A stretch of 64,000 nt of DNA from Flavobacterium sandaracinum (GCF_004349135.1 NZ_SMFN01000017.1:28867-92866); one strand, 5' to 3'. Positions 18,509 to 28,162 are shown, numbered from the stretch's first letter. The notes: a model not told the origin generated them from the sequence alone. Made by a program: numbers and translations.

Positions 18509-19378
18509 CTACACGGTATCTATAAAACTCTTCTCCGTTTTGTTAAAAATTAATATCCCTACCAAAAGTAAAGTGATTGTCACTACTGCTGTGTACCCCA
18601 ATCCTAAAACAGAAACTTGCCCTATATTCAATAACATATATCGTGTCGTCTCTATAATGTATGCCAATGGGTTGTATTGCACCAACCAGGCATAATTTGG
18701 GATTTTCTCTTTGATTAAAGCCAAAGGGTACATTACTGCAGACCCGTACATCAGCAACTGTACGCCAAACGTTATTAAATAACTAAAATCTCTATATTTA
18801 GTAACCAAAGACGAAATGAACATCCCCAATCCTAGTCCTAGAACCCCCATTAAAACGATGAGCAAAGGAAAAAAAACAGCCAAAGGATTTAAGCTCACTG
18901 CTGCACCTTGCGCATAGTAATACAGGTAAAAAATAATAAAAATAAAGAATTGGATACCAAATTTAATCAAATTGGAGATCACTATGGAAATCGGCACAAT
19001 AATTCGTGGAAAATACACTTTGCCAAAAATTCCGGCGTTGGCCCCAAACGTATTCGAAGTTCCTGTCAGGCAGGCGGTGAAATAATTCCAAACCGTGATT
19101 CCCGCTAAGTTGAATAAAAAAGGAGGAACCGTTCCTGTGCTGATCCCCGCTAAATTATTAAAAATAATAGTAAAAGTAATCGAAGTAAATAAGGGTTGGA
19201 TCAGGTACCACAGTGGTCCCAATACCGTTTGTTTGTATACCGTGACCACATCTCTTTTTACAAAAAGAAGCAGCAAATCCCGGTATTGCCAGACTTCCTT
19301 AAGGTTGAGTGAGAAAAATTTATTTTTGGGTGTTATTTCAAACAGCCACGTGGTATTGGTTTGTTCTGAATGGTTCAT
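18509..19378 (-). CDS. wzm: Polysaccharide ABC exporter permease (Wzm)
   Basis: The inner-membrane half of the glycan exporter. The 289-residue ABC-2 type protein has a soluble N-terminus with LKEVWQYRDLLLLFVKRDV and then about six membrane helices. The conserved GPLWYLIQPLF and KVYFPR segments are characteristic of Wzm/KpsM permeases. It is the first gene of the locus and pairs with wzt, now 2.3 kb downstream beyond the ATPase cassette. Its last 12 codons exist twice (see 16492). Its natural end is the TAG at 18509. Confidence 0.92.
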   Translation of the reverse strand: MNHSEQTNTTWLFEITPKNKFFSLNLKEVWQYRDLLLLFVKRDVVTVYKQTVLGPLWYLIQPLFTSITFTIIFNNLAGISTGTVPPFLFNLAGITVWNYFTACLTGTSNTFGANAGIFGKVYFPRIIVPISIVISNLIKFGIQFFIFIIFYLYYYAQGAAVSLNPLAVFFPLLIVLMGVLGLGLGMFISSLVTKYRDFSYLITFGVQLLMYGSAVMYPLALIKEKIPNYAWLVQYNPLAYIIETTRYMLLNIGQVSVLGLGYTAVVTITLLLVGILIFNKTEKSFIDTV

Positions 19379-19958
19379 TGGTTCATGCTACTATACTACT
19401 GTTCCTTGCCTGCACCTCAACTCAGTCGAGACGAATTCCGTTTTGTTGGTTAAAGGCAGTCGTTACGAGGCAAATATATATCATTTGGACCAAGTATCCC
19501 ATTAAAAACGAAGGGTTAGCGTATTTCTTTTTTGCCATTTCCTTTTGGGGAGCGGAAAATAGTACAATTGCATTCCACCAACTTGCATAGCGCAAAAAAA
19601 CAGCTACAACAATACACTCTTGCAGTTGTTTAGGAGGGAAGCATTGGGCTCGCATTCTAGAAGCGTGCTAGCTAAACCCTTTTCTTTAGTGCTTTGTGAA
19701 GTCTAGCACATCGGATAGCAATCCGGGTTTTGTTGTGTTTTAGTGTGGGATTGAGATCCAATTCTACTTGTGGGAGTGGCTTGGAAAACTGCAAGTTATG
19801 GTGCTACGGCGTTTATTCCTAAAAGCGCTACAGTCAGGATGTCCCTTATACAAGGAGTCAAAACTGTTGCTGCACTGGAAAAACGTCCCTAACTCTTATT
19901 AAAAAATACTGTTAAAGCAAATTAGAGGGAAGCGATAAAGGGCTTGTGTACATTGCTG
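19379..19958. other. Non-coding gap between wzm and the susD terminator
   Basis: About 580 bp between the wzm start and the susD terminator. Open frames here on either strand are short, lack family motifs and have no convincing start, so I call no gene. It should contain the promoter of the polysaccharide operon (minus strand), but no clear TTTG/TAnnTTTG pair was found. Confidence 0.5.
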
Positions 19959-19994
19959 CAAAAAAAAACCTTCTGTGACGCATCACAGAAGGTT
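19959..19994 (-). terminator. Rho-independent terminator of the susCD operon
   Basis: AACCTTCTGTGA pairs with TCACAGAAGGTT (12 bp, 4-base loop) and is followed on the minus strand by a run of T. It lies 23 bp after the susD stop and clearly ends the susC-susD transcript. Confidence 0.92.
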
Positions 19995-20017
19995 TTCAAT
20001 AGTATTATAAGTACTAA

Positions 20018-21460
20018 TTAATGTCCAGGATTTTGAACCGCTAATTTATTATACAACAATTCATTTAATGGTATAGGCCATAAATACTGCGTATCAGTCG
20101 TATTCACTGATGGCGCAAGTCCTTTAGCAGGGAAGTTTTGTTTTAATCTCATGATATCAGGAGAACTAAACCCTTCGCCTAATAACTCAATTCTTCTTTC
20201 AATTGCAATTTGGTCCAATAATGCTTGAACATTCGCAAAAGACGCACTGGTGAAAACTGTAGTAGCATCTGATCTTCCTCGAACTGCATTTAACAATTGG
20301 ATGGCTCTTGCATCCAAAGAATTTGAACTTCTAGCTAATGCTTCTGAAAGATTCAAAAGTACTTCTGAGTAGCGAATAACAGGAACAAAATCAGGATCAC
20401 TTTGACTTTTAGTCCATTTGTGTAACCATGTTTTACCTAAAAGCACCACATTAAAATTTCTTCTAGAATCCGAAGTTTTCCAGTCCGTGTTAGCTGTAAT
20501 ACTTGTTGGAGCTAATGAGTATTCACTACCACCAACAGATGACGCATTGTAATAATGAACTAAACCATTTTGCGTTCCTTGAAGGTCATTAGGACCATAA
20601 GGAAATGAAAACACATTTTCAACAGTAACTGCAGCTGATGCAAATGCAGCTTGAATAGTAGGCGTCATAGCATTCGGCACACCACTAGTAGCAGTGAAAG
20701 GAGCTGAAATTGAAACAATTTTATTCGCTTCTGTTACCACTTCAGGGTATTTACCCATGCTCAAATACACTCTTGTTTTTAATGCAATAGCGGTATTTCT
20801 ATGTGCTCTGGTCGTGTTGTTGAAAGCAGTTGTATTGGTCAAAGGAAGATTCGCTTCCGCAAAATTTAAATCGTCAATAACTTGCTTGTACACATCGGCT
20901 ACAGAAGAGCGAACTAAATCATTATTACCACCACTAGTTTCAGCAACTAAACGCAAAGGAACTCCAAGCGATGCGCCGTTATCTTGCGTATATGGTTTAG
21001 CATACAAGGTCAATAGCGAATAATAAGAAAGCGCTCTTAGGAATCTTGCTTCGGCAGTAAAAGTAGTTTTTAGTTCAGGCGTTATAGGGGACGTTTCTAA
21101 ACCTCCTATAACCACATTGCATCTGTTAATGGCTATGTAAGCTGCTGACCACAAGTTCTGCACCTCATTAGTACTAGATTGAACACCAAAGTTCCAAGTG
21201 AATAAATTGGTAACCCCATTGTTACGCTCATTATTGAATTCAGGTCCACGTACGTCTTGGTAATTTAAAAAGCGGCCTCCATAGAAGTTCCCCACTTTAA
21301 CACCACTGTACATTCCCAGAACCAACTGTCCTACTCTTTGAGGTGTAGCAAATGCGGTTGCATCACTAATCCTGGTTTGATTTACTGGATTTAAGGCATC
21401 CGTATCACTACAGGAAACAATAACCAGCGCGGCAATCAACATTAAATATAAATTTTTCAT
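20018..21460 (-). CDS. SusD/RagB family outer-membrane nutrient-binding lipoprotein
   Basis: The surface lipoprotein partner of SusC; it forms the lid that captures ligand over the TonB-dependent channel. The 480-residue protein starts with an SPII signal (MKNLYLMLIAALVIVSC, Cys17), has TPR-like helices, and ends with the SusD C-terminal region FPAKGL...LWPIPLNELLYN. It lies 15 bp downstream of susC. No glycoside hydrolase or sensor is adjacent, so the ligand (glycan or peptide) is unknown. Confidence 0.93.
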   Translation of the reverse strand: MKNLYLMLIAALVIVSCSDTDALNPVNQTRISDATAFATPQRVGQLVLGMYSGVKVGNFYGGRFLNYQDVRGPEFNNERNNGVTNLFTWNFGVQSSTNEVQNLWSAAYIAINRCNVVIGGLETSPITPELKTTFTAEARFLRALSYYSLLTLYAKPYTQDNGASLGVPLRLVAETSGGNNDLVRSSVADVYKQVIDDLNFAEANLPLTNTTAFNNTTRAHRNTAIALKTRVYLSMGKYPEVVTEANKIVSISAPFTATSGVPNAMTPTIQAAFASAAVTVENVFSFPYGPNDLQGTQNGLVHYYNASSVGGSEYSLAPTSITANTDWKTSDSRRNFNVVLLGKTWLHKWTKSQSDPDFVPVIRYSEVLLNLSEALARSSNSLDARAIQLLNAVRGRSDATTVFTSASFANVQALLDQIAIERRIELLGEGFSSPDIMRLKQNFPAKGLAPSVNTTDTQYLWPIPLNELLYNKLAVQNPGH

Positions 21461-21475
21461 ACTTTTTTTTTAAAA

Positions 21476-24400
21476 TTATAAACCTAAGTTAAAACCCATT
21501 GAAATTGTTCTAGCCATTGGAGCAGAGTTTCTGTCTACACTTGGCGAACCATTTGCATTTCCATTACTTGATATTTCTGGATCAAATCCAGAATAGTTAG
21601 TAAATGTAAATACATTTTGAGCACTTACATAAAATCTAAAACTGGTCAATTTCAATTTATCTAATAGACTTTGTGGCAAACTGTAACCAAATGCAATATT
21701 TCTCACTTTCATAAAATCTCCTTTTTCTAAATTATCAGAAATCGGCATAGAAGAACCGTTAGAAACATTATCACCAAAAACAATTCTTGGAATTGCCGTT
21801 ATGTCACCAGGATTTTGCCAGCGCGTTAGCACTTCAGCAGAATTGTTCCATACTCTTTGATCACGCAAACCTGCTTGAGTTCCATTGTATACATAATTTC
21901 CACCAGAGAAATATAGCGAAAAATTCAAACTAAATCCTTTGTATGTAAAAGTATTATCCAATCCACCAAAATAAGTTGGCAAAGCTGGTCCCATCACTTT
22001 AGCATCTAAAGCTTGATTCGCAGCACGTGTTACCGTACCGTCACTAACTTTTGTCCATCTAGAAGCGGTAACAGGATTAGAATGATCATACTGAACAGCT
22101 GTTCCATCTCCATGGAAAAAAATTCTTCTTCCATTAGCTGGATTAACACCACCCGTTTGAACAATATAGAAATTTCCAATAGATTCACCTACTCTAATTA
22201 TATTAGTGTTTTCTAGTTGAGTTGCCACGATAATATCAGAATTATTAGCATCTAATGACGTAACCACGTTCTTTTGAGTAGTAACGTTAACGCTTGCGTT
22301 CCATCTGAAATTGCCTTTGTCTACAATTTTGGCATTTAACGTAACTTCATACCCTGTATTTCTCATACTTCCAACATTGGCTAAAATTGAATTTCCAGGA
22401 ATACCAGCAGAAGCTGATTGTGGTACGCTCAAAATTAATCCATCGATATCATTTTTATAATACCCTAACTCTCCTGTAAGGCGGTCGTTAAACAAACCAA
22501 AATTTATACCGAAATCCGTTTTGTTACTCGTTTCCCAAGTTAGGTTCTGATTTCCTGCTCTGTTAAAAAACAAGGAACCACTTGTACCATTTACCCCTGC
22601 ATCATAAAAACTGCTTGCTGCAAAATCATTAAGTCCTTGGTTATTACCCACTACTCCATAACTTGCACGCAACCTAAATTGGTTAACAATATCAGAACTA
22701 ACTATATTTCTAAAGAAATTCTCTTCTGTTAGTGCCCATCCTAGAGAACCTCCCCAGAAGTTACCCCATTTATTATCAGGAGCAAAAGCTGAAAAACCAT
22801 CTCTTCTGGCATTAATCGATGCAAAATATTTTTTGTTATAATCGTAGTTTACACGTCCAAAATAAGATTCTAAATAATTTTCAGTCAGTAAATTACCAGA
22901 AGCTACTATTGCGCTAAAATTACCTTGGTACTCGTTAAAGAAAGGATCAGAAACACCCCTTCTTGAAGCTCCCCAAGATTCTATTTTAGTATATTGTCTC
23001 TCTGATCCCAATAGGGCACTTAAATCATGTTTGTCTGATAGTCTTACATTGTAATCTAAAATATTCTGAATTGACTTTCTAGAGTAGCGGTTCATCGTAT
23101 TGGTAGCTGATCCAGAGAACTGCTGACCGTCACCATTTAAAGGTCCTAAGAAATCAATATTTTCAACCAAAAGGTTATCAATACCGTATAAAGATTTAAA
23201 ATTAAGCCCTTTAGCCAGTTTAACTCCAATGTAAAAATTAGAAATAAAATGATCATTTTTAGATAAAAAAGTATTGGTATCCAATATGTACTGTGGATTT
23301 ACCCATTGCAGCGGTGAAAGGTTGTTTCCTTGACCGATTTGAGTAGGAGCTAAATTATAAGTCCCATCATTATTAAAAGGCCCAACGTTTGGCGCTTGAG
23401 CAAAAGCCAATCTTGCTGCACCAGAGGAGGCAAAATTACTTCCAGCTGTTGACCCTGTACTTAGTCCGTTATTTCTTGAATTGGTATAATTAAAGGTTCC
23501 CCCTAAAGTCAACCACTTATTTACTTTTTGATCCAAAGTAAAACGACCGGTTTGTCTTCTAAAGGAGTTATTTACAAACATCCCTTCTTGCTCTAGTTGT
23601 CCTGCAGAAAGAAAGTATTTTGTATTCTCATTTCCACCAGAAATACTAAGGCTGTGGTTTGTTGCAGCACCTGTTCTGTAGATAATATCGTTCCAATTGG
23701 TATCAACCAAGTTACCATTAGCATCGGTCATCGTATAAAAACCTCTAGTAGTACCATTTGCTGGTGTACCTGCATTCCTTAACCCTTCATTTTTAATATC
23801 CGTAAATTGCTGTGCATTTAATAGTGGTATTAAATTAAAAGGACTTGTAAAACTCAACGAAGAATCAAAATTCACAGAAAACTTGCCTGCTTTCCCTTTC
23901 TTAGTCGTTATCAAAATTACACCCGCAGCAGCACGAGAACCATAAATCGCTGCAGAAGAAGCATCTTTCAATACCTCAATACTTTCAATATCAGCTTGAT
24001 TAATGTTTGCTAAAGGATTATTAACCGCATTACTTTGGTTTAAGTTATCTCCGTTCCAAGAAGGAACACCGTCAATCACAATTAAAGGATAGGAACTTAA
24101 ATTAATCGAGTTCACCCCTCTAATTCTAATTACTGCTTGATTTCCCAAAACACCATTAGGTTGCGATACATTTACACCAGATGCCGCTCCTGAAAGCGCT
24201 TGGTCAAAACTTTGAACTGGAATGTCTTTAATTCGACTCCCATCAATTTTGGCAATAGCACCGTTGACGTCTCTTCTCTTTTGAGTACCATAACCAACAA
24301 CTACTACTTCTTCCAGTACACTGCCATCTTGTAATTTAAAATTAACCGTATTAGACGTTCCAACTTTAACCGCAACGTCTTGCATTCCTACAAAAGAAGC

Positions 24401-24613
24401 CACTAATACATCACCCACTTTTGCTTTAATGGAGTACTTTCCATCAAAATCAGTCTGAACTCCGTTTTTACTCCCTTTAACAACTACGTTGGCTCCTGGA
24501 ATTGGCCCAGAGGCATCTGAAACAACTCCCGAAACAGTGGTCTCTTGTGCAAAAGAAAACTGCATAGATATCGCTAATAGTAGCGAAAAAACCCATTTGA
24601 ATTTTAATCTCAT
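21476..24613 (-). CDS. SusC/RagA family TonB-linked outer-membrane protein
   Basis: A 1045-residue TonB-dependent transporter. After a signal peptide (ending SFAQ) comes a CarboxypepD_reg-like domain (TTVSGVVSDASGPIPGANVVVKG), the TonB-box-like EEVVVVGYGTQKRRDV near residues 100-115, then the plug with the SusC signature (IESIEVLKDASSAAIYGSRAAAGVILITTKKG region) and a long beta-barrel ending in an aromatic-type C-terminus. It forms an operon with the SusD gene and imports a large ligand using TonB energy. A TTTTTGC stretch about 30 bp upstream could be part of its promoter. Confidence 0.95.
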   Translation of the reverse strand: MRLKFKWVFSLLLAISMQFSFAQETTVSGVVSDASGPIPGANVVVKGSKNGVQTDFDGKYSIKAKVGDVLVASFVGMQDVAVKVGTSNTVNFKLQDGSVLEEVVVVGYGTQKRRDVNGAIAKIDGSRIKDIPVQSFDQALSGAASGVNVSQPNGVLGNQAVIRIRGVNSINLSSYPLIVIDGVPSWNGDNLNQSNAVNNPLANINQADIESIEVLKDASSAAIYGSRAAAGVILITTKKGKAGKFSVNFDSSLSFTSPFNLIPLLNAQQFTDIKNEGLRNAGTPANGTTRGFYTMTDANGNLVDTNWNDIIYRTGAATNHSLSISGGNENTKYFLSAGQLEQEGMFVNNSFRRQTGRFTLDQKVNKWLTLGGTFNYTNSRNNGLSTGSTAGSNFASSGAARLAFAQAPNVGPFNNDGTYNLAPTQIGQGNNLSPLQWVNPQYILDTNTFLSKNDHFISNFYIGVKLAKGLNFKSLYGIDNLLVENIDFLGPLNGDGQQFSGSATNTMNRYSRKSIQNILDYNVRLSDKHDLSALLGSERQYTKIESWGASRRGVSDPFFNEYQGNFSAIVASGNLLTENYLESYFGRVNYDYNKKYFASINARRDGFSAFAPDNKWGNFWGGSLGWALTEENFFRNIVSSDIVNQFRLRASYGVVGNNQGLNDFAASSFYDAGVNGTSGSLFFNRAGNQNLTWETSNKTDFGINFGLFNDRLTGELGYYKNDIDGLILSVPQSASAGIPGNSILANVGSMRNTGYEVTLNAKIVDKGNFRWNASVNVTTQKNVVTSLDANNSDIIVATQLENTNIIRVGESIGNFYIVQTGGVNPANGRRIFFHGDGTAVQYDHSNPVTASRWTKVSDGTVTRAANQALDAKVMGPALPTYFGGLDNTFTYKGFSLNFSLYFSGGNYVYNGTQAGLRDQRVWNNSAEVLTRWQNPGDITAIPRIVFGDNVSNGSSMPISDNLEKGDFMKVRNIAFGYSLPQSLLDKLKLTSFRFYVSAQNVFTFTNYSGFDPEISSNGNANGSPSVDRNSAPMARTISMGFNLGL

Positions 24614-24762
24614 ATTAAATTAGTTAAATTAGTTAGGGTGCAAAAATGATAATAAATTGTTAAAAAAACTAATATTTTCGAAAATTAACAAATTATTATT
24701 CACTAACGTTTTTATTAAAAAAATCATATTACCTCCTATATATCGAGATTTAACCTGCGCCT

Positions 24763-24796
24763 TTTGCTACTAATTCATCATAAATGGCTATTTTTG
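24763..24796 (+). promoter_or_regulatory. Bacteroidetes-type promoter of rnhB
   Basis: TTTG at 24763-24766 and TATTTTTG at 24789-24796, 22 bp apart, match the -33 and -7 consensus of Bacteroidetes housekeeping promoters. They lie just ahead of the rnhB start at 24813. Confidence 0.6.
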
Positions 24797-24812
24797 TCAA
24801 AATTATTTTTTA

Positions 24813-25469
24813 ATGCTACTCCCTTTTTTTTTAACACCAAATTTAGAAACTGGCACCGATGAAGCCGGTCGGGGTTGCCTGGCTGGCCCTGTTACAGCCG
24901 CCGCCGTTATCTTGCCTTCTGCTTTTGAAAATCACCTGTTAAACGACAGTAAAAAACTATCCGAAAAAGTTAGAGAAAAATTACGCCCCATTATTGAGCA
25001 ACAAAGTATTTCGTATGCGGTAATACACCTCGAACCGTTGGAAATAGACCAAATCAATATTTTGAATGCGTCTATAAAAGCAATGCAACAGTCCATTTTG
25101 AAGCTGGACCCAAAACCCAATTATATTATTGTGGATGGCAACAGTTCGATTGCCTTAACTCCATCCCTTTTTACAGGCGAAGTCCTAGTCAAAAATACGG
25201 TGAAACGATTTTCTGAAAAGGATTGCAATACATTTAACGACATTCCTTTTAGCTGCATTGTTAAAGGAGACTCTAAATTTATGAGTATTGCCGCAGCTTC
25301 TGTTTTAGCAAAAACGTACCGCGATGAATATATGAATCGGATTCATGAGGAATTCCCCATGTACAATTGGAAACAGAATAAAGGCTATCCTACCAAAGAA
25401 CATCGGGAAGCGATTAAGAAATATGGCGTCACAAAATACCATCGGTTGTCGTTTCGGTTGACTCTGTAA
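24813..25469 (+). CDS. rnhB: Ribonuclease HII
   Basis: It cuts RNA in RNA/DNA hybrids and starts removal of misincorporated ribonucleotides. The 218-residue protein has the catalytic TDEAGRG (D16, E17), IIVDGN with D108, and [18 protein letters not shown] with the fourth acidic residue, all in the normal family order. Length is normal. It is a single gene; downstream lies the ten-unit minisatellite and then lipB in the opposite direction. Confidence 0.95.
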   Translation: MLLPFFLTPNLETGTDEAGRGCLAGPVTAAAVILPSAFENHLLNDSKKLSEKVREKLRPIIEQQSISYAVIHLEPLEIDQINILNASIKAMQQSILKLDPKPNYIIVDGNSSIALTPSLFTGEVLVKNTVKRFSEKDCNTFNDIPFSCIVKGDSKFMSIAAASVLAKTYRDEYMNRIHEEFPMYNWKQNKGYPTKEHREAIKKYGVTKYHRLSFRLTL

Positions 25470-25559
25470 CTTTCATAAGGGCAATTTACACATTACAGAT
25501 CCGAAAGGAATTGATTTGGTTTAGTCCACTACTGTTCTATGTGGTCGAAATTGATTTTT

Positions 25560-26275
25560 GATTTTTGATTAACGATTTTTGATTGCAGCGGTGGGCTTAG
25601 ATGTGGAAACGAGAATGGATTGCAGATTTTTGATTAACGATTTTTGATTGCAGAGGGGGGTTTAGATGTGGAAACGGGAATTGGTTTTTTGATTTTAGAT
25701 TGTTGATTAACAATTTTTGATTGCAGAGGGGGGTTTAGATGTGGAAACGAGAATTGGTTTTTTGATTGTTGATTGTTGATTAACGATTTTTGATTGCAGA
25801 GGAGGGTTTGGATGTGGAAACGGGAATTGGTTTTTGATTGCAGATTGTTGATTAACGATTTTTGATTGCAGAGGGGGGTTTAGATGTGGAAACGAGAATT
25901 GGTTTTTTGATTTTAGATTGTTGATTAACGATTTTTGATTGCAGAGGTGGGTTTGGATGTGGAAACGGGAATGGATTGCAGATTTTTGATTAACGATTTT
26001 TGATTGCAGATTTAGGTTTTGATATGGAAACGAGAATTGGTTTTTTGATTGCAGATTTTGGATTAACGATTTTTGATTGCAGAGGGGTGGTTGGATGTGG
26101 AAACGAGAATTGGTTTTTTGATTGTAGATTGTTGATTAACGATTTTTGATTGCAGAGGGGGGTTGGATGTGGAAACGAGAATTGGTTTTTTGATTTTAGA
26201 TTGTTGATTAACGATTTTTGATTGCAGAGGGGGGTTTGGATGTGGAAACGAGAATTGATTGTTGATTGTAGATTT
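25560..26275. repeat. Ten-unit, ~73-bp tandem repeat (minisatellite)
   Basis: The word GGAAACG(A/G)GAAT recurs at 25605, 25670, 25743, 25816, 25888, 25961, 26026, 26099, 26171 and 26244, so the period is 72-73 bp with two shortened 65-bp units. Each unit holds GATTAACGATTTTTGATTGCAGA, then a G-run, then GATGTGGAAACGAGAATTGG. It fills most of the 975-bp gap between the convergent rnhB and lipB genes. There is no long open frame and the period is not a steady multiple of three, so it is not coding. Confidence 0.92.
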
Positions 26276-26444
26276 AACGGATTTACACGGAGTTATCCCA
26301 TCACTCTACTTCACTTTTTCTTTAGTCGATGTGAATCTGTAAATCACTGGCAACTCACAGTATTGGTATCGGTTACGAGTAGTTCTATATTTTAATCAAG
26401 CTATTTAGCAATGCGATTTGGATTTACTATGGCAAGGGATTTTG

Positions 26445-27143
26445 CTACTGAAACTCGCAAACAAATAACCTCGTGAAATGCGTTAGTATTTTTGCTTTGA
26501 CCTCTTCTTCATCTACTTTTTCAACACCAAGTTCCACGTTTAATGAGGTAACGGCTTTACCGCGAATGCCACAAGGAATGATATTGTCAAAATACCCCAA
26601 ATCGGCATTTACGTTTAGTGCGAATCCATGCATGGTCACCCAACGGGAAGCACGTACACCCAGCGCACAAATTTTTCGGGCAAAAGGGGTTCCAACACCC
26701 AGCCATACTCCTGTTTCTCCGGCACTCCTACCCGATTGTATTCCGTATTCAGCCAACGTAAGTATAATGGCTTCCTCTAGAAAACGCAGGTATTTATGAA
26801 TATCCGTAAAAAAATTCTCTAAGTCCAAAATAGGATAGCCCACAACTTGTCCCGGTCCGTGATACGTAATATCGCCGCCACGATTGATTTTGTAAAATGT
26901 CGCTCCTTTGGCTTCGAGTTGTTTTTCAGACAACAGTAAATTGGATAAATCACCGCTTTTCCCTAGCGTGTACACATGCGGATGCTCGACAAAAAGGAAG
27001 TAATTTGGCGTTGGTAATTCGAGTTCCTCTCTGCGATTGCGAATTTTTAAGTCGACGATTCCTTTAAACAATTCTTCTTGGTATTCCCAAGTCGCTTTGT
27101 ACTCTTTATTTCCTAAATCTTGAAGTTGGATGGTTGTATTCAT
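26445..27143 (-). CDS. lipB: Octanoyltransferase (lipoate biosynthesis)
   Basis: It moves octanoate from acyl-carrier protein to lipoyl domains, the first step of lipoate synthesis. The 232-residue protein has GGDITYHGPGQ (89-99), the catalytic Lys157 in FARKICALGVR and catalytic Cys191 in IIPCGIRGKAVTSL, all in the normal order. lipA is not adjacent. The start at 27143 is supported by a -7-like TACCTTTG on the minus strand at 27173-27180. Confidence 0.95.
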   Translation of the reverse strand: MNTTIQLQDLGNKEYKATWEYQEELFKGIVDLKIRNRREELELPTPNYFLFVEHPHVYTLGKSGDLSNLLLSEKQLEAKGATFYKINRGGDITYHGPGQVVGYPILDLENFFTDIHKYLRFLEEAIILTLAEYGIQSGRSAGETGVWLGVGTPFARKICALGVRASRWVTMHGFALNVNADLGYFDNIIPCGIRGKAVTSLNVELGVEKVDEEEVKAKILTHFTRLFVCEFQ

Positions 27144-27225
27144 TTCTTTAAAGAGGCAAAGGTTAAGAGCGACAAAGGTACAAAGTTTTTAAGAGAACTT
27201 AATGACTTGAAAAGCTTCGAATGAA

Positions 27226-27957
27226 TTACTCTAAAACTACCTCCAGATTTGTAGTCTCCGGATTTATTAGACAATCGGTTATAAGAAATTGTAATTCCAG
27301 TGTTTTTTTGTCCTCGCTTATTTTTGCATTTGGATTGGAAACTGATTTTATTTTTCGAGGAAAATGATACTTCAAAATAAAATTTTGCGCGACTTTAAAT
27401 TTAGAGAAGCGTATTTTTAACCTTTCCATTTCTTCTTGTTGTTTTTTTAACTCTACTGCATCGGTAATTTTGACCATTCTTTTAAATGTACTGCCGTCAA
27501 AAGTAAAACTGACACTGTAATAATGTTCTTCGGCAACGAGCGCATAATTATTTTCGATGTCGTCCGCGTATTCTTCGGTTTTGTATAAATCCGCTACATC
27601 GGCTATTGTGCTGAAATTTTGACTGATTGTGGTGCGAAATTCTTTTTCGAAAGAGCTTTTCTTACTGTGTACTTTTACCGCATTGAACTTTTCGAAAATG
27701 GCTTTTTCAAATGCCGGCAATCTGGAAAACGTTTCGGAATGTTTCGCAATTAGATCTTTAAAAACATACGTTGTATCGCGAAAAATTTCCTCTTTGGAAT
27801 AGTCTTCTCCCATCAGTTGCATGTAACTTTGCTCTTCCCGAAGTTTACTGATTTCAATTTTACCGGAACCGTCTTGGTTTAAATGGATGGTTTCTGTGAC
27901 TTGACAACTTGTTAAAAACAAAACTAAAAGCAGTAAGAGGTAAATTTTATTTTTCAA
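27226..27957 (-). CDS. Lipoprotein of unknown function
   Basis: A 243-residue protein with a clear SPII signal (LLLLVLFLTSC, Cys18), followed by VTETIHLNQDGSGKIEIS, a beginning shared by many Bacteroidetes lipoproteins of unknown role. The mature part is rich in Lys and Glu with one Tyr-rich middle segment. It lies 82 bp upstream of lipB on the same strand and divergent from lysS. No function can be assigned. Confidence 0.75.
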   Translation of the reverse strand: MKNKIYLLLLLVLFLTSCQVTETIHLNQDGSGKIEISKLREEQSYMQLMGEDYSKEEIFRDTTYVFKDLIAKHSETFSRLPAFEKAIFEKFNAVKVHSKKSSFEKEFRTTISQNFSTIADVADLYKTEEYADDIENNYALVAEEHYYSVSFTFDGSTFKRMVKITDAVELKKQQEEMERLKIRFSKFKVAQNFILKYHFPRKIKSVSNPNAKISEDKKTLELQFLITDCLINPETTNLEVVLE

Positions 27958-28036
27958 TTTTTATGATTTTGAATCGTTATTTTTCACAAATGTAACTTAA
28001 TAACTACAATTAATAGCCCAGATTAAAGTGAAAATC

Positions 28037-28093
28037 CTTTTTATTTTTTCTTTAAAAATAAAAAGATTGCAACGGAAAGCTGGAAATAGCTCC
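28037..28093 (+). repeat. Short form of the ~140-bp structured repeat (copy D)
   Basis: A perfect 12-bp hairpin, CTTTTTATTTTT with AAAAATAAAAAG and a 5-base loop, is followed by GATTGCAACGGAAAGCTGGAAATAGCTCC, which is the conserved tail of the three full copies at 34352, 50724 and 59251. The 5' half and central GCGACC core are missing. It lies just upstream of the lysS promoter. Confidence 0.75.
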
Positions 28094-28109
28094 AAAAAAC
28101 CTTTAGCAC

Positions 28110-28141
28110 TTTGCTACTTTGGTACTTATACAGTATCTTTG
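28110..28141 (+). promoter_or_regulatory. Bacteroidetes-type promoter of lysS
   Basis: TTTG at 28110-28113 and TATCTTTG at 28134-28141 are 20 bp apart, the expected -33/-7 spacing. Transcription would start about 15 bp before the lysS ATG. Confidence 0.7.
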
Positions 28142-28162
28142 CGCTCTTAAAATCAGCACAAA

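Noticed and set aside
19060..19080. CCTGTCAGGCAGGCGG in wzm as another inserted palindrome
   Set aside because: The residues it encodes fit the normal Wzm sequence, with no insertion.
19095..19590. Plus-strand ORFs of 136 and 93 residues near wzm
   Set aside because: They overlap the wzm start or the gap, lack family motifs, and have no promoter.
19379..19958. Remnant of a deleted gene between wzm and susD
   Set aside because: Translations in all frames show no recognisable family piece.
25560..26275. CRISPR array
   Set aside because: The repeat fills the whole unit; there are no unique spacers and no cas genes, and the unit is 65-73 bp.
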